From positions 7,066,001 through 7,130,000 of the forward strand of contig JAITYX010000008.1 of assembly GCA_021018815.1 (NCBI GenBank): DNA of 64,000 nucleotides, written 5' to 3'. The DNA is from Talinum fruticosum. Taxonomy: Eukaryota > Streptophyta > Magnoliopsida > Caryophyllales > Talinaceae. The notes under the pieces were generated by a model that worked only from the letters and a program-made list of their open reading frames with translations, was not told the DNA's origin and ran no database searches. The position numbers and the translations under genes were made by a program. Below, one piece after another: positions 25,346 through 37,962 of the stretch (positions are counted from its first letter, which is position 1; every line of letters starts with the position of its first letter).

Positions 25346-26486
25346 CTTTGTACAACAAATGATTAAATGCTTAATTCTAGGCCGTTGGATTGAAACTAAA
25401 GGTTTAAAATTACTCCTCTCATCTCTCACACCCTATGCCCTCCTTTCATGAGATACACCCTATAAGACATGTAAGTGAGAAGAGGGAGATAGGATGAGAA
25501 TAAGAGGAGTGAATGTTAGCCTTTAGCCTTTAGCCTTGAAAAATCACAGAAATTTGCACACTAACACCCCCCTTTTTTTTTCTCTGAACAGGCAAATTTT
25601 ATCAAATTTTCGAAAACTTACAATTCACCTTTTACTGTAGCAACCTCTGCACTTGTATGTAGCATTGTGTACTAATAATGGCGGTGAATCCTAAATCCAA
25701 TCGAGACTTGTCAGACCTATTGCAATTTAAAGGATCTGGGCTCAATTGTTTGGGACTCAATAATAAGCTTTAAGAAGATCTCGATCAACGAGGATCCGAA
25801 TTATATATAAATCCTGGTCCGAAAATTTTTAATTTGAGACTTGTTTAGTATTCTTTTAAAAAGATAATATCTTTACGACAAACTATTTTTTTCTTTATGA
25901 AAAAATTACTGTTCCTTTATCTATCTGAATACTCATGTGGTGACATTTTTACGAAAAATTATTTTAACGGTCCTTCTTAATTAAAATATTTGGACATTTT
26001 ATTTGTATACATGTACTAAGTGCAGGAGTAGGATTTTGTGAATTACTTATCGTCGTATTTGACAATTATTTGGTCTCATAATAATTTTTATAATTGGTCG
26101 TTAAATACATTAGTAACTAATAATTTTGCATCATTTTTACCAAATTAATCTCATTTTGTCTAATAGTAACCTTCTTAAAAGGTATATTTTTTGCATTTAG
26201 AAATATCAATATGGGACGGAGGGACCATGCTGTTTCTAGTATGTTTTTGAGTTGTGCATTATGTTATAAAACATATGACACACTTATCTAATTAATTGAA
26301 TGACTTTATAATTTAACCTTCTTAAAAGGTATATTTTTTGCATTTGTGTCTTCGAATTATTTGCTAAAAATGCAAATTAAGTTAGAAAAAAATGGTAGAA
26401 ATGGATACACCAATTTAGGAACCGCTTCTGTAAATGGATTTATGCTTCTGGCGGGTGTTTTACAAATGACATTAGAGAGAGATGAG
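25346..26486. other. Intergenic, no gene recognised
   Basis: AT-rich. Two near-identical stretches CTTCTTAAAAGGTATATTTTTTGCATTT at about 26171 and 26320 are a local direct repeat, the first followed by GGGACGGAGGGA, a Stowaway-like end. No coding sequence is recognised. Confidence 0.4.
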
Positions 26487-28558
26487 TGTAGACACCTAAA
26501 AAGTATCATTCCTTTTCTCTTTTATTTATTTATTGACCCGATAATGAAATCTTGAGTTCTGTTTGTGAATTTGGATCACATACGGTATTTGATTGGTGTG
26601 ACGGAAGTCGATAAACCACAAAAACCTCTTAGCACCACAAAAATCAGCATTTTTTGCTTTGGACCTGCCCACAAACCCATTTTCTTTCAACCGGACCAAG
26701 CCCGAGTCAAGCTCCCAACCAGGAAACCCAAATCTGAACCAAAAATAAAACCCGCCAAAAATAGAAATCCGCCAAAAATAAAAAGCTGCCAAAAATGGAA
26801 ACTTGGCATTTTTGAAAGATACCAAGGCCGGCGCCCGACACTTCTATTTTGGAAAAAACGTATCGTTTCACTCTTTCACTCAAGCAACCAAGAGAGAAAC
26901 GGAACTCAAACTTCATTAAACGACGCCGTACAAGGCCGACGCGGCGCTTGAAGGTCAATTATGCCAAAGCGTTGCGTTTTGCTCCAATGTTCAGCCAAAG
27001 CAAGGAAACCAAAATTTCCAAACGATGTCATCCCGAGGTCGGTGCCGCGCACCACGTAGTGATTCCTGGGATCCGGTTCAATCTTGTTTTTGGCCCATTT
27101 TTTGTGATTTTACTCGGTCGATTTTCTGCTTATTTTAGAAGGCTACATTAAGCTAAACCCTAAGTCATTTTGTGACCTAATCCTCTCCTATAAATAAAGA
27201 GCTTAACTCTCATTTGCAAATGACCATTTTCTATGCCAAAATGCTCGCTAAAACCTAATTAAGAGCTACTGAATGCACTTGCCTATATTCCGATCTCTTG
27301 GTTTCTTTTCAGCCTATCTTCATTATACTTCCAACACTCGATCCCAAATCCTTCATCATTCATTAATATCCATCTACCCTCACAAAAGCTCAAAAAACCC
27401 CTTTCAATTCACCACCTTCACGCTTCCAGATTCGGTTCGAGACCTAGATCGCAGGTGGTGCAACCCGAGGGCGGCAGATCTTCTTTCAATATTTCTTACT
27501 CGTAACACCCCGAAACTTAATCGTAATTAATTATTTTAAATTTACATTTTATCATATTAATAATTGTCTAAGAGCGAGTGAGCCGTGCGAGAATACTGAA
27601 ACCGAAATAAAATATGCGAAGAAATTTGATAATCGCAAATAATAATGTGTAAATTATACAAATTCACATTTCGAAAATGTAAAGTTGTGTCCCGAAACAC
27701 AGTTTATTTATAATTAAATAATAAGTGATTGAAAAAAAAAGAGAGAGAATTAGAAAACATGTATAAGCAAATAAAAATGGGCCAAATGTGTGATTAAACA
27801 TTTAATCATATGTAAAATCAATAATAAGAAGAGATAAGGATATTAAGATTTTTTTAAGACAAAAAAAAAAAAAAGGAGGGGTGAGGGGCTGCTAAAAGTC
27901 CCGAGATTGTATCGATTGGGGTTATAAAGCAAGCAAAAACATTTCATCTTTATCCCTCTCTCACCTCTCGCTCTCGCTTCCCCTGTCTCGCTGCCCTTGC
28001 CACCGCCACCAAGCCATCGCCGGCGCCTCTGGCCACCACCGGAAGGCCGTCGCCGACCCCTGGCTACCACCTTGCTGCCGCCAATCCTTCTCTCTCTCCC
28101 CCTCCCGTTGTCCGTCGCGAGCGGGCGGAACAACCCCGCTGCTGCTGCCGGGTCCGGCCAGCCGCCGGCCTGCCGCCACCTCTTGCCTCCGTCGGCGCCT
28201 GACGCCACCAACCCACCTCTCAATCTGCTGCTCGAGCCGCCGGGTGTCCACCACCGAGCCACCATCGAGCCACCACCATCCAACTTCACATCTAACCCAA
28301 TTTGAGCAATTCAATAGGAACGGCTATTCAGGGAAGCAAAGATAATAGAAATTAAAAGCAAACGATCGACCAAGGTACGTTATTGCTTATACCCTTCCAA
28401 AATAGTTAAATTTTAATTGTTTTGTAAAACATTATTGTGCTTGTTTTTATTTCGGCCTACAACTTTTTAGGACCCAAATAATCGTTAATCGTTAATTGTT
28501 ACTCGTTAATCATTAATCGTGAAACGTTCATAAATGTCTGCTAGCAGAATTAACCGTA

Positions 28559-31500
28559 TGTAACGCCCCAATACGTAAATACATAAATAAGTAATTAACA
28601 GCGGAAGACTTGTAAATTTGGGAGACGTTACCGCCTTTTTCGGAATGAAAACAAGGCAAGTTCATTTGAGCAAATTAATTTTTCAAACAATATATATGAC
28701 AATCCAACCCAATTTTTTTTTCTCTACGTAAAATGAATTTTCAAAATGCCGAGGATCAGCTGGAGAGGAATCATGAGCCAAGACACCGAGGGAGGGACTA
28801 ACATGTATGGGGTCAAGACGAACAGCTGAACATCACTTCTCCCGACCAGCCTTTATCCTTTTCTTCCTCTTTAAACTTTACGTGTGATTGTGAATAGCCC
28901 GTCATGCGCTCAAGTCCCTAAAAATTTAAAACATAAAACAATAAACGTGTGAGCTAGAAGCTCGATACGTTACCGTTATAAAATAAAATTGCAATTTAGA
29001 TGCTATTAAATCGTGCATATCTTAAATCGTCTTTCTTGAATACTCGGTTTGCAAATTTGTCAATTGCCGATTTGCTTTTCGATTTAGCCAAACTTAGGAC
29101 CCGAACCGTGAAACAATCAATCATGGGATCCGACTCCTAGGTTCATTGAACCATAAGGCGATCGGCTATGAACAATTGAACGATTAAACGGTTAAACGAT
29201 TAACGATTCCGTGAACAACCGAACGATTAACGATTCCGTTCACAATGGAACAATTAACGATTCTCGTTCACAATGGAACAATTAACGATTCCGTGTACAA
29301 TTGAACAATTAACGGTTCAATGCTCGCTAGCGAGCAACGTTGTCCGAGCGTCCCCGGATCAACCATTTACGATTACGATTACGTTTACGATCACATTCAT
29401 TCATGGATCGTCATAACGGTTAATGGGTCCTTGCATGGCCAAATCATAATAAATTGTGAAAACTTATTTATAAATGCAATGAATTGTAAGCACCAACTGT
29501 TAATCTGTAAAACTTTTACTTTTAGTATAAATGTAAAGGCAATAACGTACCTCGGCGTGCCGATCACTTCAATTGCCGATTGTTTCGCAAGCACAATTTC
29601 AATTCGATTCTGTTTCCAAAACGAATCTACTTTTATAGATTACTAATCTTTTAACAATACGTATATGCTTTTACGATCACCAAACTTTTACTTTTCGCAT
29701 ACCTATCCATATTATTTCCTTTTGATCTCGATATTCATACATTTCCCGAAATAAGCTATTGATGATATAGTTTGAATTCGTATATAATAATTGATGAGTT
29801 TAATTTCCCATTCTTTTAATAAATCTCAAGTTTGATCTCTTGCTTCTATCATTTCTAGTATGTACTTAATGTAGCCTAATCGTAATTATATCACTCGTTT
29901 CATCTAGTATGCCCAAATGTCCTCATGTCTCGTAAACCGAATATACTTTCTACTTGAGGTGTCGGTTTGGTTTTCCAATTTTCTAAAAATTTTGGCAGAA
30001 TTTCGTCCGAAATATGGCCTAACCATTAGGCTAAAGCCTCAAAACCTGTATAAAATTTCACAATAGAACTCAACGAGCCACACGCTCGGAGTATACAACT
30101 CAACGGCCACACGCCGGAGTATATTTACCATCCCAATAACCAAGTTTCAACCCAATATACAAGCCAAGTTACAATCTCATCAATATTCTCATTTTCCGGT
30201 GCCATGAACTTTTCGATTTTTGGTCACAACATATATATTTATAGCTAAGGCTCCGGTTAAGCAATTTAATTATAGAAATCCCGATTTTCGGGAGATGGAT
30301 TCAGTACGATTAATTCTTTTATGAGTATTACCAATAATCGGTTAATGATTTAGTATGTCGTAGATAAATAGTGAAACTCATTAACATGTAAACATTTAGA
30401 TATTTTGAAAAGTACAATTAGTAACGTACTCGAGGTAGTTGATCGATTTCCTTCAAGTATTGTTTTTTTCGTTATTTCCTTCGATCATGTCCACTTCCAT
30501 CGATTTTCTGTTTTCAGAAGTAATTTAATTTATGCATTAATAAACTCAATAGCTACTCTCTATTTATGCAAACTTTTCACATTTGACTTCCTCTAATTCC
30601 CCACTAGTTACTCAAATTCATTTGAATTCCTAACTTCCTTTAATTCTCGTAAATTTCTTTTCCCCTCCTCCTTCTATTCAATTCAACATTCTAATTTTCT
30701 TTTCAAATCACGGCTCATTCTAAGTAATTTGCGAATTCTCGTAAAGATCATTACGCATTGAATTATTCTTGTCTTGTCACCACCATATTACTTAGTAACC
30801 AAATTACTAACTCCACCAAGGTCTCTATTAATTTCAATGAAATTCCCGAGTATAACCCAATTTCATTTTTTTTCAATCAAGCCTAACACAATACAATTAC
30901 CACTTAATTCCCATACATGAATACACCTCCGGACTCCATCAAATTTCCATATTTCTAATTGATTTACTCTTACTTAACTAAACCAAAATTCAATTACATT
31001 AATTTGCTCAAGTTTAACACACATACAAACAAATAAATTCAATCCTCCATCAATCTTCAACGCCTCATTTACACATCCTTAAAACCAACTCCCAAAATTA
31101 TATATACGCTCATATTTCAATCATCCTCAATATTTTTCTTCCAATTCTTCTAGCACCAAGCAATTCATTCATATTCATATAAAACTCAAACAAGCACATT
31201 AACAATTATAAACAAACCCCAAATCAATTTCCAATTCTATATCCACACATATCAAACCCTAACTCCAATTTCATTTTCCCCATAATTCTTTCAATTCCAC
31301 CATAATCAATTCACAATTCACATATACTTGTCTAATTATTCAATGATAACATAAATTTGTGATAAAATTTGCTTAGAAATTAAGGATTGGAGATGTGGAG
31401 ATATACCTCACAAGTGGTCAAAAGTGGAATTGGGTAGTGGTGGCTCGTTGGTGGAGATACGGTGGCTCCGACAGCGGCGTCGGCGCCGGTCGGCGACCGC

Positions 31501-32241
31501 AGACGGCGGCCGTGGTGGCACGACCGTGCAGCAGCAACAGGGCGTCGCCTGCTGGCGCGGGACAGGGGAAGAAGAGAGACTGGTGCGGGAGCAGGGCAGC
31601 GGCCGATACGCGGCGGCGGCTTGCTGGCAGCGGCAGCGGCCGGGAACGGCAGCACCAGCCCGGTCCGATGGCGGTGGCGGTCGCAAGGGCGAAACAGCCA
31701 CGGCCCTCGTGCGAAGCAAAACAGAGCGGAGAGGAAGGAGATGCGATGGAGGTGGCTGGGTGGTGGCCGAGGCGCCGCCGGCGGCTGGAGGCCAGGCCGA
31801 TGATCGGCCGGTGGCCGGTGACGAGGCGGCAGCGAGAGGCGGAGGGAGAAGAGAGGAAGGAGAGGAGAGAGAGGATGAATGTGTTACTTGCCTTTCAACC
31901 CCCTCACCGATATATTCCCGATCCTTCCACCATCTTCCTCCTTTTTTTTTTTTTCTATTTCTGCTATAATAATTTTTCTATATATGTATACTATTTTACT
32001 TTATTCCTTTTTACTTATTAATTTAATTTATTCGAATTCGAATAAATTATTCGAACATATATATATACATTTCGCAAGTACAAACGTAAATTTGTACGAA
32101 TTACCCCTTATTATTTGCGATTATCAAATTTGTTCGCATCTTTTATTTCGGTTTCAGTATTTTGCGCGGCTCAAAGCTCTTAAACAATATTAAGACGATA
32201 AAATGCAAAAATTAGTTACGATTAAGTTTCGGGGTGTTACA
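28559..32241 (-). mobile_element. Innermost LTR-like element, inverted
   Basis: Flanked by perfect 5-bp duplications CCGTA at 28554-28558 and 32242-32246. On the plus strand it reads TGTAACGCCCC...GGGGTGTTACA, the reverse complement of the family ends. Its GC-rich section (31430-31870) matches, inverted, the section at 6340-6720 of the first nest, including the AATTTCTAAGCAAATTTTAT stretch. About 3.7 kb, no protein domain. The large frames at 31380-32021 occur in several overlapping frames on both strands and are compositional. Confidence 0.82.
29168..29318 (+). repeat. Minisatellite inside the inverted LTR-like element
   Basis: Four to five imperfect tandem units of about 30-33 bases, each holding GAACRATTAACGATTCCGT followed by TCACAATG-type sequence. 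It does not encode protein. Confidence 0.75.
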
Positions 32242-33972
32242 CCGTATTGGGCCCTTCCCGATAACCGGGAACTTCAATCGAATTGTTTAATCGAGGCCAC
32301 GTATTGGGCCTTCCCGATAAACGGGAACTTTAACCGAATCATTTAATCGAAGCCATGACTCAAATGCATGTAAATTGGTGTCCTAGTGACGGCTGGAAAC
32401 TAAAACGTTCGAGAAGTTGAAAACAAAATTGAGAAGTTTATAGGAGACACAAACTGTGCTTTTGCTTAAATGTTTGAACTTTAAATGAATTTAAAATCGC
32501 GCGCATGCTCACCGACTCTTCGAAAATATTTTACAAGTGCAAGGGTAACGTATTGAGCCAACCGCTCATTTTATGTTTTATGTTTTATGTTTTATGTGTT
32601 AAACTCTTTTAGGGAAAGAGAAGCAACCGGTACTTAAACAGGAACTACATAAGGAGAAGGACACAGAGAAAACGGAATCCTAAAAGATTGGTCTTGGGCA
32701 GTGACTTGCATGTTGTATTTTGGGTGTTAATGTATTTTGGGTTATATATGAACAAACGGACGGATGTTTGTACTATCTAAAATAAGTATGTAATGTATTA
32801 ACCTTGTGGCAATTTGCGCAAGTAAATATAATATACATAGAATAATGTGGTATATTTAGGTATAGGCCTTGTCTCTACTATAAGAGACGACGGTAATGCC
32901 CTGACTTATATTAGCTTTCGCTGCCAAATATTTCTTAAGTTCGATTGGGTTATGTCACGAATTAGTTTTATGGATAATTATAGTTCGAGGCGTTACACTT
33001 ACGTTTATTTATTTATGCTATTTATTATTTTGAGTATTCTGGATTAGAGATGTAATCAATTTTTAATTCCTCCCCGCTCGATATAATCTTTTATTTCCTT
33101 TTTCGCTTTCTTTCGCTTTCTTTTATCACTTTTATTTTCATTCCTTCTTTTACCACTTTCCTAATATGTCTTGGTTGATTTTATTTTGCATCTAATTATG
33201 TTGTGTGCCTATTTTTAATATGTTATTTAAACTCACTACTCAAACTAGTAAAGTCCGTCTTCGGACAGGTGGAATGGAAGAGCTTATCCCTACATTTCGT
33301 ACCCTCGCTCCCGACTCGGATTCTCGGTTCTAGACCGATGGAGTCAATTTTAAACCCCTTTCAAGCTTAGTTTTCCCATAGTAAGATTGGAAGGGTATTT
33401 CTTTATCTTGTTTTGTTAGTTTTTCATTCCTAAAAACCGACTAGAGACTTCTTTTTCGATCTAATTATCCTAATTTGCTTCGCGGTTTTTCCGACTAAAA
33501 AATAATAAAAAATAGATTTTTGAATCTGCCACCCAGGCTAGAGGCCGAGACCGATCACCTCAGTCCCAGCCCTTGGTCGGCATCGCCCACCGTACGACAC
33601 TAGCTCTTACCGGCATCGGACGGTTAGTGGGTGGGGCTTTCATCCAAGTTGGTGTTTTCACACCGGCTTGGCCCTAAGCCCTACGGCGGAACCTAATTAA
33701 CCTAATTTATTTTTATTTTTCAGTCGAGAAATAATATCTGTGGACATCTCAAAATAATTTTCAAAATAAAACGATTAATAAAACCACCATTCAATACTAT
33801 TTAATTTATTTTAAACTAGTTTAGAAAAATCGGAAATCTTAATAAGAGGTTTACCCCGACTTTCCAAATCCATTTTCGAAAAATCAAGCTTTCAAAAAGA
33901 ATCTTTAAAAATCAAAGAGACCCGTTCGTAGGAAAATTCGGTCTTGGGGGTCCTGCGGCTGTGGTTCCTACA

Positions 33973-34481
33973 AGGAAGATGTTGTTTTTTTAGTTTAGTT
34001 AGAATGTTTAACTATGCTTAGCTTGTATTATCCTTTTGGATTTTACACCCAATTACTTAATTGAAAAAAGGAACTGCTAGCCACTAGATCCAGAGGATTT
34101 GGGTCCATGTCCCATCCCTTAGAATTGGTAAAAGTTCGAGTTTGGGTCAAAATCAAGTTATAATGATATTGATCATCATACCCATTTTTTTCCAGGTTGA
34201 ACAAATGAACAAGTATAAATTTAACTAAAATCTATTTTAGACAATTGAAATAGAAAAAATGTTGCTTAAGAATTTAATTTGAATAGAAATTTCATAACCA
34301 TAGACGATTTTCTTTGAGTTGTATGAATAATCAGATCAGCATAACTTTTGCCAGAGCTACCATCCCCATAGAATCAAAGGATGTCTGCAGGACCCAAGTC
34401 TCTAAAATTAAAATGGATTCAAATCTAGGTGGACCTGACTCCGGATCAACCCATTATCACATGCATCCCTAAAATTTTTAT
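33973..34481. other. Intergenic, promoter region of the knottin gene
   Basis: AT-rich sequence between the LTR nest and the peptide gene. No coding sequence. It must hold the knottin promoter, since the gene begins just downstream. Confidence 0.5.
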
Positions 34482-34490
34482 TATAAATAG
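34482..34490 (+). promoter_or_regulatory. TATA box of the knottin gene
   Basis: TATAAATAG lies 89 bases before the ATG at 34571; the intervening leader has CAACACCAAACAATAC typical of plant 5' UTRs. Confidence 0.65.
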
Positions 34491-34570
34491 GAACACGCTC
34501 TGAATGAGTTTATCCATCAACACCAAACAATACAAGTCAAGTTTCCTTGAAAGAGTTTCAAATATCTGCC

Positions 34571-35197
34571 ATGGCTGGAACTTCCTCGACTTCCTTCAAG
34601 CTTGCACTCTTTGGAGTTCTGCTTATCACTGTATTAGGTTTGACTAACCTTGTTCATTTTTTTCCTTATAATAGAAAGACTGATTACAAAATATTGTTGT
34701 ATTTTTCTTTTTCTTTTATATAGAATAGAAATACCAATCACACTATTTTAATTTTTCGATTATTTAGTTGGCAAAGCCGTAAGAGATCTGCACATTTCAC
34801 GGCAAAATCACATCCCATATATGCAATACTTATTTTATTTTATCTTTTTGTTTCGTTTATGCACTATTAAACCTGTTTTTTTAATGCATACATGGTTATG
34901 ACAAATGAAACAAATATGTGATGCATGTGTATAACAGCTCCAACATTTGCAAGGACATCACGTGAAAGCAACATCATCAAGGAAGTGATTGCAGAGCAAG
35001 AAGCAGCTCTGAAGGTGTTGAATGGAGGATATAATTCACCACTGGAGCATGTCGAAATTATCATGAAACCAAAGAACCCGATCACCAAACTAGGCAGTTG
35101 CGTCGAAGCTGATGGATCTTGTGGTCCACTTTTTCCATGTTGTTACGGGCTCACTTGCTCATTCGATTTGGATCAATTCCGCTTCAAGTGCTGGTGA
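34571..35197 (+). CDS. Secreted six-cysteine knottin-type peptide precursor
   Basis: Seen: two exons (34571-34637 and 34938-35197) joined by a GT-AG intron in phase 1, coding 108 residues. Residues 1-27 form a signal peptide (hydrophobic core LALFGVLLITVL). Residues 28 to about 74 are a charged, cysteine-free propeptide. The C-terminal domain has cysteines at 77, 84, 90, 91, 96 and 107, spacing C-x6-C-x5-CC-x4-C-x10-C, ending CW. This is the cystine-knot (knottin) pattern seen in plant antimicrobial peptides of the Mj-AMP/PAFP type and in other inhibitor knottins. Inference: a secreted defence peptide or enzyme inhibitor; the target cannot be read from sequence. The gene has a TATA box and an uninterrupted frame and looks intact. 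The exact propeptide cleavage site is unknown. Confidence 0.85.
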
Positions 35198-35575
35198 AAC
35201 TTGAGCCATGACCAAACCTAGTTAAGGTGTCCAAGGTCGTTGTGCCTTTGTAGCCATGAACTAAGCACAACTATATATCTCATCAATAAAGTCATGGCCT
35301 ATCTATGTTATGTCAAATCAATTCTACGTATGTGTAGAATGCATGTCCTATACGTACATTTGTGTAACAATTATGTACAAGTCTCAGTATGTGATGAATA
35401 AAGTTATGGTTTGTTTATTCATGTGAAGAATGTATAGTGGGTGTTGTCTCACATAGATGAAATAGATGACATTGAGCACGTTTATAAGCTTATGAGTTAC
35501 TTATCCTATTCTCAATTGGTTATGGGATGAACCCTCGGATTTGCAAGCATTGCTCTCTTAAATTGAGGCCCAAAT
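35198..35575. other. 3' UTR and flank of the knottin gene
   Basis: Contains two AATAAAG words (near 35285 and 35398) that could serve as polyadenylation signals for the knottin transcript. No gene is seen. Confidence 0.5.
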
Positions 35576-35990
35576 TTAACAATTCTCTTCAACAATCACT
35601 GCTGTAAGGATGCCATCAACTTCTATGTGTGCAACAAAATCTGATGGCGCTCCATTTTTTGGGCTTCGATTTGCCGGGAATAGCTGCCGGAAGCTTTTAG
35701 TGGCTTTCCGACTATTAACGTTAGTATTCTGATAATGCATCTCAAACAGTAGGATTTTCACAAGCTTCAGCATCAGACATTTAATTTCCTCGGCCCAGGT
35801 TTTGGCTGAACCATCTAATGGAAGAGTGTAACTCTCAGATACATCAATGGCTGTCCAGACATAGTAGATGCAAAATCTAAGACATCAGCAACCTGTTCAG
35901 CTCGTAATCCATCCAGTAGCTTCTTGAAATCAAGAACCCTAAGCGAATCCTGACAGAGGAGTTTTAGAACAATCTTCCTGCATCACTTTA
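35576..35990 (-). pseudogene. Gene fragment, protein family not recognised
   Basis: On the minus strand a coding-like stretch reads SLRVLDFKKLLDGLRAEQVA and DVLDFASTMSG, then changes frame and continues DVSESYTLPLDGSAKTWAEE, KCLMLKLVKILLFEMHYQNT, and ends EVDGILTAVIVEENC with a stop at 35576-35578. Amino-acid use is that of a real soluble protein, and the ending looks like a natural C-terminus. There is at least one frame break near 35855 and no visible start. I do not recognise the family. It may be the 3' exon of a broken gene. Confidence 0.5.
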
Positions 35991-36000
35991 GCTTTAGTAA

Positions 36001-36499
36001 TTTATGAAGTTCAATAATAACATCCCCTAGGGCTATTGTTAAGTGTCTAAAATTTTGAAAAAAAAGCCCTTCTATCTCCTCTTCCACGATCATCTCTAAA
36101 ATTTTGAAAAGTTAGCCGATGTTTTATAAATTATTTTGAACAAGTTTAATCAGTAGCAAGCATTTTCAACTAATTAAGGGTGAGTTGATTGGCCGGAAAA
36201 TGTTTTCCCAGAAAATAATTTTTAAGTTTTCCGTTGTTTGGTGAAGAAAAGGATGAAAATATATTTTTCATCTACAAAAGAAAAAAGTTAATTTATATTT
36301 ATCGGACAAAGGGCGATTTTAACGGTTTGAATCGGAACCTGACCATCTAATAGGAAATATTAAATGAAACTCTAACTCTAAAATTAACGTCAAAATTTCT
36401 TCATTTGTCAATATTTGTTACCACATATATAAGCACTTTAACAATTTAGTTAACTTATTGATCAAAATATTTTGTTGAATGCCCAAATGGTGTTCAAAT
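36001..36499. other. Intergenic AT-rich stretch, MITE-like left edge
   Basis: From about 36165 the sequence GGGTGAGTTGATTGGCCGGAAAATG resembles, inverted, the end CCAATCAAACAGACTCTAAG at about 36688-36707. The two may be the ends of a roughly 540-bp MITE, of which the right half also occurs in block X' near 43330. No gene. Confidence 0.35.
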
Positions 36500-37962
36500 C
36501 TAATATAATTTTTGGAGTATTATAAATTTCTTAAAAACACAAGAAAAAAATGGTTGACCAATTTGAGGGTAGTTTTTCAATAAAACTATTTTCTTTCTTA
36601 CCAAATAATAAAAAGATATGAGTTGAAAATTATTTTTCTCAAAAATACAATTCTCGTGAAAAATAATTTCTCGAAAAATAATTTCTCCCAATCAAACAGA
36701 CTCTAAGAAAAACACTAGCAGTTTTTATTTGGTTTGAAAAGTTTAATGGTGAATTTGATTAGACTCCCCTGGCTTATTGAGCTTAATTGGGATGCCATCA
36801 GCAAAATTATTGCCACTAAGGTTAAGGTGTTGGAGATTAGAGGAAAGATTGTTTGTGTCATTCGCTAAATTGCCCAACAAACAAGTCTTGTTTTATCATG
36901 AGATGATCACTAAATCGAAGGTGGGATTTATATTTCCCAATTGCTTCTCAATGCTCAAGAGAGTTTCTTGTTCTCAAGAGGGCCGGAAAGTTATGGATCT
37001 TGTGTGAGACCGTCTTATTTAAAAATTATTGTGAAATGAAAATTTTTATTATAATTTTAAATACATCAAGAGTGACTTATATAATTCGTTGAGGGATGAC
37101 TCTAATAAGATGTCATCTTTTCGTGAATTATTAGTCATTTCGAATTAAAAATAATTACTTTAGTAAATCTTATTACTGTAAGACAGGGTGATTTTAAAAA
37201 CTCACTCTACACATTAATGACTAATTACCAATTTTATCGTTATTAATACTCCGTCGAACCTTAAAATGGAGGGAGTAATTAATTTCGAAAATTGATGCTC
37301 AAACTTCAAAGGGATTGGAAGTGTTAAGGGAATAAAAAGGAATGTAATATTTGTGATAATATTATTGAGTAAAATATTACACTTTTTTAATTCTGAATAT
37401 TTTGAAAAGGAGTGATGATATATATTTATTGTAAAACACCTCTTAGGTGTGCGAAGTTAATCTAAATTCATATACCACATGCTCTAAAATCACCAGTTTT
37501 TCGACAGTTAATTGTTAATTATCAATAGTAAGTCGTGAATTATATGATTTATGAGTGGTGATTTTGATTATTTTGAACAAATTTAATTAGTAGCATTTTT
37601 TTCGATAAAAATTGAGGGGCGATCTCAAATTTGAAAATTTTTATAAAAAATTGAAGATTTTTTGACTTTACAGATTGTGTTTTGTGGATGTTAAAAATCG
37701 TGGAGTTGGGGACAAATCATTAAATGTGATGTCGACTTCTGATTAAATTTTGAAGATTGATGCTCAAACTTTAAAGTGATTGGATTTTTCTTGATAAAAG
37801 ATAATGTTCTTACACCATGGCTTATCTTATGGATAGCAAAGGAAATTATTTGATTTTTTGCGCTCTCTCCTATGAGATTTGTGACATTAGTTACCTTAAC
37901 CTCGTATTTTTCAGATTCTATTTCCTTCATTTATGCTCCCTAATTCAACTGAAATTGTATAT
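36500..37962 (+). repeat. Duplicated block X (left copy)
   Basis: Recurs in the same order at 43130-44330 plus 44995-45045 (X'). Shared landmarks: the AACACAAGAAAAAAA stretch, GCAAAATTATTGCCACTAAG, TTACCTTAACCTCGTATTTT and ATGCTCCCTAATTCAACTGA. X ends where PIG-A exon 3 sequence begins. It carries a leucine-rich-repeat fragment on the minus strand; the rest is non-coding. Confidence 0.8.
36765..36893 (-). pseudogene. Leucine-rich-repeat protein fragment in block X
   Basis: Minus strand reads LLGNLANDTNN then LSSNLQHLNLSGNNFADGIP, one to two plant-type LRRs (LxxLxLSGNxFxxxIP) as in receptor-like proteins. A stop codon lies just upstream and no signal peptide, further repeats or kinase is present, so this is a fragment. 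Confidence 0.6.

Larger units (their letters stand above)
27500..32997 (+). mobile_element. Middle LTR-like element of the nest
   Basis: Begins TCGTAACACCCCG and ends GGCGTTACA with perfect 5-bp duplications CTTAC at 27495-27499 and 32998-33002. Net length without the inner element is about 1.8 kb. It is the same family as 5890-11834: the same opening, a GC-rich section near 27960-28310, the same tandem units near 32244, and the same stretch around CTCACCGACT before the 3' end. No internal coding region. Confidence 0.8.
26487..33972 (+). mobile_element. Outermost LTR-like element of a three-level nest
   Basis: Starts TGTAGACACC and ends TTCCTACA, giving TGTAG/CTACA inverted termini. After removing the element at 27500-32997 and its duplicated CTTAC, about 2.0 kb remain. 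Near 27188 TCTCCTATAAATAAAGAGC looks like an LTR promoter. The flanks (ATGAG left, AGGAA right) are not an identical target duplication, so one boundary may be decayed or the piece may be one LTR of a larger broken element. No protein domain was seen. Confidence 0.6.

Noticed and set aside
27843..28314. Three overlapping frames of 100-148 residues
   Set aside because: Same GC-rich block as above, in the middle element of the second nest.
29168..29318. Tandem repeat considered as a centromeric or telomeric satellite
   Set aside because: Only a few units, confined to one LTR-like element, and no telomere-type TTTAGGG unit.
31380..32021. A 208-residue frame and four others
   Set aside because: Overlapping frames on both strands within the inverted LTR element; the block aligns, inverted, with the non-coding block at 6.3-6.7 kb.
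37240..37280. Stowaway MITE (GGAGGGAGTA near TACTCCGTC)
   Set aside because: Only short end-like words at unsuitable spacing; no pair of terminal repeats with TA duplications could be set.
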